A stretch of DNA of 6,898 nt from CAXRBC01 sp041158045. GTDB taxonomy: Bacteria; Actinomycetota; Acidimicrobiia; Acidimicrobiales; Ilumatobacteraceae. The stretch spans positions 1 to 6,898 of the forward strand of contig JBEBCD010000046.1 of NCBI GenBank assembly GCA_041158045.1, given 5' to 3'. Position numbers and translations under genes: made by a program. Below the pieces are notes generated by a model. It was given only the letters and a program-made list of their open reading frames with translations. It did no database searches and had not been told where the DNA came from. How positions within the stretch are numbered: the first letter of the stretch is position 1; the number at the start of each line of letters is the position of its first letter. This document shows positions 1-6,129 of the stretch, one piece after another.

Positions 1-390
1 CGCGAGCTCGGGCTCGTGCCGATGGGGCGCATCGCCGGCTACGGGATGGTCGCCGGGCCGGACACGCCGTCGCTGCTCCTGCAGCCGGCGCTCGCGATCC
101 GCGCGGCGCTCTCGCGCGCCGGCGCCGCGCTCGACGACCTCGCCGTGGTGGAGATCAACGAGGCGTTCGCCGCGGTCGGCATCGCGTCGGCGCGCGACCT
201 CGGACTCGACGACGCCATCGTCAACCCCAACGGCGGTGCGATCGCGATCGGCCACCCGATCGGGATGAGCGGCGCGCGCCTCGCGCTCACGCTGCTCCAC
301 GAGCTGCGCCGGCGCGGCGCGCGCCTCGGCGCCGCCGCACTGTGCGGCGGCGGCGGGCAGGGCGACGCGATCGTGCTCGAGGCCGCCTAG
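1..390 (+). CDS. Thiolase / acetyl-CoA acetyltransferase, C-terminal part (5' end outside window)
   Basis: Thiolases cleave 3-ketoacyl-CoA with CoA or condense two acyl-CoAs, in fatty-acid breakdown or acetoacetyl-CoA formation, in the cytoplasm. Only the last 129 residues are present; the reading frame is open to the first base, so the gene begins upstream (a complete thiolase is about 390 residues). Visible family signatures, in window residue numbers: NEAFA (53-57) and NPNGG (75-79) followed by GHPIG (84-88), which carries the catalytic His85. The glycine-rich CGGGGQGDA motif (115-123) carries the C-terminal catalytic Cys115. All active-site residues expected in this half are intact, so it should be functional. 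The first two catalytic elements, including the nucleophilic Cys of the N-terminal half, cannot be checked. Chain-length preference cannot be told from this part. The TAG stop overlaps the stop of convergent recR. Confidence 0.93.
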   Translation, partial: RELGLVPMGRIAGYGMVAGPDTPSLLLQPALAIRAALSRAGAALDDLAVVEINEAFAAVGIASARDLGLDDAIVNPNGGAIAIGHPIGMSGARLALTLLHELRRRGARLGAAALCGGGGQGDAIVLEAA

Positions 391-410
391 CCGCGCACGT
401 CGCGGCGGCC
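381..410. terminator. Possible bidirectional hairpin over the thiolase/recR stop codons
   Basis: GGCCGCC (381-387) pairs with GGCGGCC (404-410), enclosing the overlapping stops and an inner GCG/CGC pair. There is no U-tract in either direction and such repeats are frequent at this GC content, so this is a weak call. There is no intergenic space in which another terminator could lie. Confidence 0.2.
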
Positions 411-995
411 CTCGATCGCGCGCCCGAGCGTCAGCTCGTCGGCGTACTCGAGGTCCCCGCCCACGGGGAGACCGCTCGCGATGCGCGTGATGCGCACGTC
501 CAGCGGCGCGAGCGCGCGGGCGAGGTAGAGCGCCGTGACGTCGCCCTCCGTGTCGGGGTTCATGCACAGGATCACCTCGCGCACGCCCTCCGGGCCGATG
601 CGGGCGAGGAGCTCGCGGATCTTGAGCTGCTCCGGCCCGACGCCCTCGAGCGGGTTGATCGCGCCGAGCAGGACGTGGTACCGGCCGCGGAACTCGCGCG
701 TGCGCTCGATGGCGACGATGTCGCGCGACTCCTCGACCACGCAGAGCACGGTCTGGTCCCTGCGCGGATCCGCGCAGATGGGGCACGACGACGCCTCCGC
801 CAGGTTGAAGCAGCGGTCGCAGAAGCGCGTCGTCGCCTTGGCCGTCGAGATGGCGTCGGCGAGGTGGGCGACCTCCTGCTCGTCGGTCTTGAGGAGGTGG
901 AAGGCGATGCGCTGCGCGGACTTGGGCCCGATGCCGGGGAGCCGCGAGAGCGCGTCGATGAGTGCCTGGACGGGCGGGGTGTACGCGGACGCCAC
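387..995 (-). CDS. recR: Recombination mediator protein RecR
   Basis: RecR works with RecO (and RecF) to load RecA onto SSB-coated single-stranded DNA at gaps and stalled forks. The 202-residue protein matches the family's usual ~200 residues. It has a helix-hairpin-helix at about 14-35 (LPGIGPKSAQRIAFHLL), then a zinc-finger-like cluster with Cys59, Cys62, Cys71 and Cys74. A Toprim domain spans about 82-175 with an acidic VVEES start (86-90) and NPDTEGD (146-152). The conserved C-terminal Walker-B-like block GLPVGGDLEYADE lies at 175-187. The GTG start at 995 puts the first HhH helix at the usual distance. No clear Shine-Dalgarno is seen; the start lies 6 bases after the dnaX stop, so translation is probably coupled to dnaX. 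The C-terminal stop overlaps that of the thiolase gene on the other strand. Confidence 0.96.
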   Translation of the reverse strand: MASAYTPPVQALIDALSRLPGIGPKSAQRIAFHLLKTDEQEVAHLADAISTAKATTRFCDRCFNLAEASSCPICADPRRDQTVLCVVEESRDIVAIERTREFRGRYHVLLGAINPLEGVGPEQLKIRELLARIGPEGVREVILCMNPDTEGDVTALYLARALAPLDVRITRIASGLPVGGDLEYADELTLGRAIEGRRDVRG

Positions 996-1001
996 GCCGT
1001 G

Positions 1002-2657
1002 CTACTCGCGCACGACCTTGGCGCCCGGGAAGACGCGGGCGACGTCGTCCATCACGGCGTCGTGCGCGGGGGGCGCGGCGACGACGTCGCGCGGGTCGAC
1101 GGCGTCGTCGGCCTCGGCGTGGGCGGGAGGTGCGGCGTCGCGCGGCGCCGACGACGGACGGGTCGCGCGGCGGGGCGCGGAGGGGCGGGGCGACCCGCCG
1201 CGTGCGACGACCTGCATGCGCAGCGACACGTCGCGGCCCGCGAGCGTGCGCACGACCGAGGTGACGGCGTCGAGGTGCTCGGTGGCGCGGGACGCGTGGG
1301 CGTCGCTCGGCGCGCCGAGCACGAGCACGCCGTCGGCGCACGAGATGGGCGTGATCGCGCTGTAGAGCGCGCGCACGATGCTGCGCAGCGCGCCGAGGAC
1401 CTCGGGCCAGCGCGCGACGACGTCGGCGTCCGACAGCGGGCCCGACGCGGGGGGCTGCACCGGCGTCGCGGGGGCGGCGGCGCGACCGCCGAGTCGCGCG
1501 CGGCCCGTCTCGTCGACGGGGGTGGGGCGGGCGAGTGCGCCGCTCGGGTCGCGCGGGGCGGCGAGCGACTGCTCGAGGCGCTCGACCCGGGCGGCGAGCG
1601 CGGTGAGGTCGGAGCCCGCGGGCGCCGACGTGAGCCGCACGAGTGCCACCTCGAGGAGCAGGCGCGGGTCCGGGGCGTGGCGGATCTCGACGAGCACCGT
1701 CCCGATCGTCTCGATCGCCCGGACGACGGCGCCGACGCCGAGGCGGCGGGCGCGCTCGGCGACGCGGTCGGCGCGCTCCGCGGGGAGCTGGACGAGCTCC
1801 GGCGCGACGATGGACAGGAAGCAGTCGCGCAGGTGCCGGACGATCTCCTCCGCGAGGCCGCGGGGGTCGGCGCCGCGCTGGACCGCGCCGGCCACCGCGG
1901 CGAGGGCGCGGCCGGGGTCGTGGTCGGCGAGCGCGTCGACGAACTCGTCGACCGGGGGCGCCGCGTCGATGGTGCCGCCGCTCGCGACCGCCACCTCGAG
2001 CGCGGAGAGGGTGTCGCGCACCGAGCCACCGCCTTGCTCCACCACGCGGTCGAGCGCGTCGTCGGGCACCTCGAGGCCCGCGTCGCCGACGACCCATCGC
2101 ACGTGCTCGCGCATCGTCGCGAGCGGGAGCAGGTGGAACTGCAGGTGCTGGGTGCGGCTGCGGATCGTCTCGCTGACCTTCTGCGGGTCGGTGGTGGCGA
2201 GGACGAACACGACGTGGCCCGGCGGCTCCTCGAGGGTCTTGAGGAGTGCGGCCTCGGCGGGCTTGGACAGCATGTGGACCTCGTCGAGGATGAAGACGCG
2301 GTGGCGACCGGGGTTGCCCAGTGCGGCGCGCTCGATGAGGTCGCGCATGTCGTCGACGCCGTTGTTGCTCGCCGCGTCGAGCTCGAGCACGTCGTAGCTG
2401 GTGCCTGCGTCGACGGCGAGGCACGACTCGCACGCGCCGCAGGGCTCGCCCTCGGCGGGGGCCGTGCAGTTCAGCACCTTGGCGAGGATGCGCGCGGTCG
2501 AGGTCTTGCCCGTGCCGCGCGGGCCGGAGAAGAGGTAGGCGTGGCCCTCGCGCTCGTGGAGCACGGCGTTGCGCAGCGCGCGCACGACGTGGTCCTGGCC
2601 CTTCAGCTCGGCGAAGGTGCGCGGCCGGTAACGGCGATACAGCGACTGCACGGCCAT
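1002..2657 (-). CDS. dnaX: DNA polymerase III subunit gamma/tau (clamp loader ATPase)
   Basis: DnaX is the ATPase of the clamp loader that opens the beta sliding clamp and, as tau, ties polymerase cores to the replisome. The 551-residue protein contains an AAA+ module. Walker A is GPRGTGKT (45-52). A zinc-binding set Cys64, Cys73, Cys76, Cys79 follows. Walker B is FILDEVH (122-128), sensor 1 is ATTD (154-157), the arginine-finger region is RSRTQ (166-170, with SRT in place of the SRC of many bacteria), and sensor 2 is GSVRD (211-215). Domain III helices run to about 345. A Pro/Ala-rich linker (365-408), a tau-type C-terminal domain (408-485) and a low-complexity tail ending MDDVARVFPGAKVVRE follow. 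The frame stays open 24 codons upstream, but MAVQSLYRRYRP is the universal DnaX N-terminus. ATG 2657 also has a TAGGCT box 7 bases upstream. No A-rich slippery site suggesting programmed gamma frameshifting was noticed. First gene of a dnaX-recR pair. Confidence 0.95.
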   Translation of the reverse strand: MAVQSLYRRYRPRTFAELKGQDHVVRALRNAVLHEREGHAYLFSGPRGTGKTSTARILAKVLNCTAPAEGEPCGACESCLAVDAGTSYDVLELDAASNNGVDDMRDLIERAALGNPGRHRVFILDEVHMLSKPAEAALLKTLEEPPGHVVFVLATTDPQKVSETIRSRTQHLQFHLLPLATMREHVRWVVGDAGLEVPDDALDRVVEQGGGSVRDTLSALEVAVASGGTIDAAPPVDEFVDALADHDPGRALAAVAGAVQRGADPRGLAEEIVRHLRDCFLSIVAPELVQLPAERADRVAERARRLGVGAVVRAIETIGTVLVEIRHAPDPRLLLEVALVRLTSAPAGSDLTALAARVERLEQSLAAPRDPSGALARPTPVDETGRARLGGRAAAPATPVQPPASGPLSDADVVARWPEVLGALRSIVRALYSAITPISCADGVLVLGAPSDAHASRATEHLDAVTSVVRTLAGRDVSLRMQVVARGGSPRPSAPRRATRPSSAPRDAAPPAHAEADDAVDPRDVVAAPPAHDAVMDDVARVFPGAKVVRE

Positions 2658-2664
2658 GCGGGCG

Positions 2665-2670
2665 AGCCTA
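2665..2670 (-). promoter_or_regulatory. Putative -10 box of leaderless dnaX-recR promoter
   Basis: On the minus strand TAGGCT (fits the actinobacterial TANNNT -10 consensus) ends 7 bases before the dnaX ATG. This places transcription initiation at or next to the start codon, so the mRNA would be leaderless. The 7 bases between carry no Shine-Dalgarno. No convincing -35 hexamer is visible at 16-18 bases upstream. The same geometry recurs before the carboxylase and msrA genes. Inference from motif and spacing only. Confidence 0.45.
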
Positions 2671-2722
2671 CCCACGGGGTCGCGCGCGCTCCCGGGCCCG
2701 ACGGGAACGCGACGAGTACGGT

Positions 2723-2726
2723 GGAG
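2723..2726 (+). promoter_or_regulatory. Ribosome binding site of CopCD-like gene
   Basis: GGAG lies 9 bases before ATG 2736, a usual Shine-Dalgarno distance, and supports this ATG over the in-frame GTG at 2721. It is the only clear Shine-Dalgarno before any gene start in the window. A TACGGT sequence directly upstream (2717-2722) resembles a -10 box, but if used it would start the mRNA downstream of GGAG, so both cannot be functional together. Confidence 0.4.
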
Positions 2727-2735
2727 CACCGACGC

Positions 2736-4517
2736 ATGACTCGATCGACGCGTGGACGCACGTCGCCGACCCGCGAGGTCGTCGCCCGCGTGGCCCGCGG
2801 CGCGATCGCGATGCTCGGCGCGACGCTCGCGGCGCTGGTCGCGACGGCGGCGCCCGTCGGCGCGGTCACCGGCGACGGGACCAACGCGCTCGACTCGTCC
2901 AACCCGAGTCCCAACCAGGTCGTCACCGTGCCGCCGACGCAGCTGCAGCTCGTGTTCCGCGACCCGCTCGCGAGCGCCGAGGACGCCGGACGCATGGGCC
3001 TCTCGCTGTCGTGCGGCACGCCCGCCGCGCTCGTCGGCCTGAGCGAGCCGCAGGTCGCGGCCGACTTGCGCACCGTGTCGGCGGCGCTCACGCAGATCCC
3101 GCCCGCGGGCCTCTGCACCGTCTCGTGGTCGCTCCCCGACCTCAGCACCGGGTCGTTCACCTTCACCAGCAACGTCTCGACGGCGACGACCGTCGCGGGC
3201 GCCGACGCCGCCGACCCGACGACGCCGACGACCGTGCCGGTGATCGGCGAACGGATCGAGGACCAGCGTTCCTCCCCGCGCGTCGGCGGGGTGCTCGGCC
3301 TCGTGCGGATCGTCATGTACCTGTGCATGGCGGCCGTGTTCGGCGCGCTCGCCGTCTTCGTCACCGCGTGGCCCGAGGGTCCCGAGTACGGCGTCACGTT
3401 GCGGTACCTGCGCCTCGCGTGGGTGGGGGCACTCGCCTCGTCGTGGCTCGTCGCGTCCCTCGAGGCGATGCGGCGCGCGGACCTCGGCCTGCTGCCGGCC
3501 ATCGTGCCCTTCGAGTGGTTCGGCGACCTCGGCGGCGCGGGGGGGACCGTCACCATCCTGCGGGTGGTGCTCGTCGCCGGCGTCGGCTGGGCCGCGTGGT
3601 CACCGCGGCGCGTGCTGGACCCCAACACGCAGGTGCCCGTCGCCGTCGCGGCCGTGGCGATGATCGCGACCCTCGGCCTCGGCCGACTCGGCCAGGACGT
3701 GCCGGTCCTCACCCACCCGCTCGGCGTGGTGCACGCGATCGCCGTCGCCTTCTGGGTCGGCGGCCTGCTCCTCATGACCCGCGTCGTGCTGGTCGGACCC
3801 GGCGAGGAGGACCTCGTCGTCGCGGTGCGGACCTTCGCGCGCCAGTCGACGACCGCGATGATCGTCGCGGTCGTCACCGGGTTCGTCCAGTTCGGGCTCC
3901 TCGACGGGTCGGCGATCCTCACCTCCGGGCACGGGCGGGTGCTCGTGCTGAAGCTCCTCGTCGCCGCGCCGATGGTGTTCGTCACCCTCGTGCTGCGCAC
4001 CTTCGTCCACGAGCGACTCGGCCGTGCGGACGACCTGCCCGCGCGCATGGCGTGGCGCCTCAAGCGCGCGACGGGCGTCGAGGCGGCGTTCGCCGTCGCG
4101 GTCATGCTCGTCACGTCGTGGGCCGTCGCGAGCACGCCGCCCAAGGCGAGCCCGCGCATCACGGCGCCGCCGGCCGCCTACGCGTTTCGCGAGGAGCTGC
4201 GCAACGACCGCTTCCACGTCATCGTGTCGCTCACGCCCGCCGTGACGGGGACCAACGCGATGCGCATCGAGCTGCTCGCGCCGCGCCGTATCAACGACTT
4301 CACCGTCAACCTCGTGCCGCAGGCGATCGGATACGCGGGGACCGCGATCCGCGTGCCGCTCGAGCGACCCGGTGCGGCGATCGTGCCCGGCGACGGGACG
4401 TTCTCGCTCGTCGCACCCGGCGTGTGGAACCTCGAGATCACCGGCACGACGACCACGGGAGCGCTCACGCCGCTCGCCACGACGTTCGCGGTCACCGAGT
4501 CGGCACCGACGGGCTGA
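2736..4517 (+). CDS. CopC-CopD-like copper resistance/import fusion membrane protein
   Basis: This 593-residue protein combines an exported N-terminal domain, a polytopic membrane domain and an exported C-terminal domain. Residues 1-43 look like a signal peptide (basic start, hydrophobic 22-40, APVGA end). Residues 48-148 resemble CopC: SSNPSPNQVVTVPPTQLQLVF matches the CopC N-terminal strand pattern, and GSFTFTS ends it. A Thr/Ala-rich linker (149-170) follows. About eight membrane helices lie at 186-210, 223-243, 271-288, 300-318, 328-352, 371-390, 401-422 and 448-466. HAIAVAFWVGGLL (333-345) is the CopD hallmark. Residues 468-593 form a beta-rich extracytoplasmic domain without a clear assignment. 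Family knowledge suggests copper uptake or tolerance across the membrane. The CopC-like part has no histidine, so its role in copper binding is doubtful. The real start is ATG 2736; the frame is open far upstream antisense to dnaX/recR, but that is compositional. Monocistronic: a hairpin follows the stop. Confidence 0.85.
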   Translation: MTRSTRGRTSPTREVVARVARGAIAMLGATLAALVATAAPVGAVTGDGTNALDSSNPSPNQVVTVPPTQLQLVFRDPLASAEDAGRMGLSLSCGTPAALVGLSEPQVAADLRTVSAALTQIPPAGLCTVSWSLPDLSTGSFTFTSNVSTATTVAGADAADPTTPTTVPVIGERIEDQRSSPRVGGVLGLVRIVMYLCMAAVFGALAVFVTAWPEGPEYGVTLRYLRLAWVGALASSWLVASLEAMRRADLGLLPAIVPFEWFGDLGGAGGTVTILRVVLVAGVGWAAWSPRRVLDPNTQVPVAVAAVAMIATLGLGRLGQDVPVLTHPLGVVHAIAVAFWVGGLLLMTRVVLVGPGEEDLVVAVRTFARQSTTAMIVAVVTGFVQFGLLDGSAILTSGHGRVLVLKLLVAAPMVFVTLVLRTFVHERLGRADDLPARMAWRLKRATGVEAAFAVAVMLVTSWAVASTPPKASPRITAPPAAYAFREELRNDRFHVIVSLTPAVTGTNAMRIELLAPRRINDFTVNLVPQAIGYAGTAIRVPLERPGAAIVPGDGTFSLVAPGVWNLEITGTTTTGALTPLATTFAVTESAPTG

Positions 4518-4537
4518 CCGCGCGCCCCGGCGCGCGG
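4518..4537 (+). terminator. GC hairpin after the CopCD-like gene, putative terminator
   Basis: A perfect inverted repeat starts at the base after the TGA stop: CCGCGCGC (4518-4525), loop CCCG, GCGCGCGG (4530-4537). The 8-bp all-GC stem should be very stable. Only a weak CCTTG follows instead of a U-tract, as often seen in high-GC Actinomycetota. It precedes the promoter-like sequence of the next gene, consistent with separating two transcripts. Confidence 0.5.
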
Positions 4538-4539
4538 CC

Positions 4540-4565
4540 TTGCCCACGGTCGTCGCCACTAGCGT
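4540..4565 (+). promoter_or_regulatory. Putative leaderless promoter of the acyl-CoA carboxylase beta gene
   Basis: TAGCGT at 4560-4565 matches TANNNT and lies 7 bases before GTG 4573. TTGCCC at 4540-4545 could serve as -35, but the spacer of 14 bases is short. Initiation about 7 bases after the box would fall at the GTG itself, giving a leaderless mRNA; no Shine-Dalgarno is present before GTG 4573 or ATG 4588. This is the main reason for choosing GTG 4573. Confidence 0.45.
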
Positions 4566-4572
4566 CGTGCGC

Positions 4573-6129
4573 GTGACGGCCGACCCGATGGCGGACAAGC
4601 TCGCCGACCTCCGGGCCCGCAAGGAGTCGGCGTACCGCGCGGGATCGGCGCGGGCCGTCGAGCGCCAGCACGAGAAGGGCAAGATGCTCGCGCGCGAGCG
4701 CCTCGAGGTGCTGCTCGACCCCGGCAGCTTCCACGAGCTGGACCTCCTCGCCCGGCACCGCGCGCACGCGGCCGGGCTCGAGGAGCGCCCCTACACCGAC
4801 GGGGTCGTGACGGGCTGGGGCACGATCGACGGGCGCAAGGTGTTCGTCTTCAGCCAGGACTTCACCGTCTTCGGCGGGGCGCTCGGGGAGGTCTTCGCCG
4901 AGAAGATCCACAAGCTCATGGACCTCGCGCTCAAGGTCGGCGCGCCCGTGATCGGGCTCAACGACGGCGCCGGCGCCCGCATCCAGGAGGGCGTCGTGTC
5001 GCTCGCGAGCTACGGCGGGATCTTCCACCGCAACGTGCAGGCATCGGGCGTCGTGCCGCAGATCTCGGTGATCCTCGGACCGTGCGCGGGCGGGGCGGTG
5101 TACTCGCCGGCGATGACCGACTTCATCTTCATGGTGCGAGAGACGAGCCACATGTTCATCACCGGCCCCGACGTGGTGAAGACGGTGACGGGCGAGGAGG
5201 TCACGCTCGAGGAGCTCGGCGGCGCGATGAGCCACGCACAGAAGAGCGGCGTCGCCACGTTCGTCGCGGCCGACGAGAAGTCGTGCCTCGAGGACGTGCG
5301 TTACCTGCTGTCGTTCCTGCCGCAGCACAACATGGCCGAGCCCCCGTCGCGCGAGTCGGGCGACCCGGTGGACCGCCCGTGCGAGGCGCTGCGGACGATC
5401 CTGCCCGGGTCGCCCAACCAGCCCTACGACATGACGCGGGTCGTGGCGGAGGTCGTGGACGACGGCGAGTTCTTCGAGTACTTCCCGCACTGGGCGCGCA
5501 GCATCGTCTGCGGCTTCGCCCGCCTCGGCGGCCAGCCCGTCGGGATCGTGGGCAACCAGCCGATGGTGCTCGCGGGCGTGCTCGACATCGAGTCGAGCGA
5601 GAAGGCGGCGCGCTTCGTGCGCACCTGCGACGCGTTCAACCTGCCGCTCGTGACGTTCGTCGACGTGCCCGGATTCCTCCCCGGCGTGGACCAGGAGTAC
5701 GGCGGCATCATCCGCCACGGGGCCAAGCTGCTGTACGCGTACTGCGAGGCCACCGTGCCGCGCATCCAGGTGATCACGCGCAAGGCCTACGGCGGGGCCT
5801 ACGTGGTCATGAACTCCAAGTCGATCGGCGCCGACCTCGCCTACGCCTGGCCGACGGCGGAGCTCGCCGTCATGGGGCCGCAGGGCGCCGTCGAGATCGT
5901 CTACCGGCGCGAGCTGCAGCAGGCGGCCGACCCTGCGGCGCGGCGCGCCGAGCTCGTCGCGGAGTACACGGAGAAGTACGCGAACCCGTACGCCGCCGCG
6001 GAGCGCGGCTACGTCGACGACGTCATCGACCCCGCGGAGACCCGCGCCAAGGTGATCGCCGGGCTCGCGATGCTGCGCAGCAAGCGGGAGGAGTTGCCGC
6101 GGCGCAAGCACGGCAACATGCCGCTGTGA
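4573..6129 (+). CDS. Biotin-dependent acyl-CoA carboxylase, beta (carboxyltransferase) subunit, AccD/PccB family
   Basis: This subunit transfers CO2 from carboxybiotin to an acyl-CoA (acetyl-, propionyl- or longer), giving malonyl- or methylmalonyl-type CoA for lipid synthesis or propionate metabolism, in complex with a biotinylated alpha subunit not encoded here. It is 518 residues from GTG 4573 or 513 from ATG 4588; the following numbers use the ATG. The N-terminal carboxyltransferase domain starts with ADKLADLRARKE, and carries LNDGAGARIQEG (124-135) and the first oxyanion loop GPCAGGA (164-170). The C-terminal domain has VDVPGFLPGVDQEYGGIIRHGAK (358-380) and the second oxyanion loop AYGGAY (400-405). 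The C-terminus RRKHGNMPL is typical of the family. Position 406, aligned to the PccB specificity Asp, is Val, so propionyl-CoA preference should not be assumed. Length and motifs indicate an intact enzyme. Its stop overlaps the next gene's start by 4 bases. Confidence 0.95.
   Translation: MTADPMADKLADLRARKESAYRAGSARAVERQHEKGKMLARERLEVLLDPGSFHELDLLARHRAHAAGLEERPYTDGVVTGWGTIDGRKVFVFSQDFTVFGGALGEVFAEKIHKLMDLALKVGAPVIGLNDGAGARIQEGVVSLASYGGIFHRNVQASGVVPQISVILGPCAGGAVYSPAMTDFIFMVRETSHMFITGPDVVKTVTGEEVTLEELGGAMSHAQKSGVATFVAADEKSCLEDVRYLLSFLPQHNMAEPPSRESGDPVDRPCEALRTILPGSPNQPYDMTRVVAEVVDDGEFFEYFPHWARSIVCGFARLGGQPVGIVGNQPMVLAGVLDIESSEKAARFVRTCDAFNLPLVTFVDVPGFLPGVDQEYGGIIRHGAKLLYAYCEATVPRIQVITRKAYGGAYVVMNSKSIGADLAYAWPTAELAVMGPQGAVEIVYRRELQQAADPAARRAELVAEYTEKYANPYAAAERGYVDDVIDPAETRAKVIAGLAMLRSKREELPRRKHGNMPL

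Noticed and set aside
1440..1560. Possible programmed frameshift site producing a shorter gamma form of DnaX
   Set aside because: No A-rich slippery heptamer or following stop in the shifted frame was seen in the linker region; the gene reads through as a normal tau-type protein.
2717..2722. TACGGT as -10 box for the CopCD-like gene
   Set aside because: It lies 13 bases before the ATG and directly next to the GGAG Shine-Dalgarno; transcription from it would start after the Shine-Dalgarno, so the two signals contradict each other and neither can be strongly claimed.
2658..2729. 24-codon N-terminal extension of dnaX from an upstream start at 2729
   Set aside because: Not homologous to any DnaX N-terminus, extends into the divergent spacer, and the MAVQSLYRRYRP start at 2657 matches the family and has a -10-like box 7 bases upstream.
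342..2735. A very long open frame on the + strand (about 800 codons) running antisense to recR and dnaX and continuing into the CopCD-like gene
   Set aside because: It is made of Arg/Ala/Asp/Glu/Val-rich low-complexity sequence with no recognisable motif, as expected for the complement of GC3-biased genes; recR and dnaX on the other strand have full domain sets. Only the part from ATG 2736 is a gene.
2658..2735. Possible small RNA (for example the signal recognition particle RNA often near dnaX)
   Set aside because: The spacer is only 78 bases and shows no structure beyond short GC palindromes; too small for that RNA.
2603..4162. 519-codon open frame on the - strand opposite the CopCD-like gene
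   Set aside because: Thr/Ser/Arg/Ala-rich composition typical of a reverse-complement shadow; the + strand frame has a signal peptide, membrane helices and the CopD motif.
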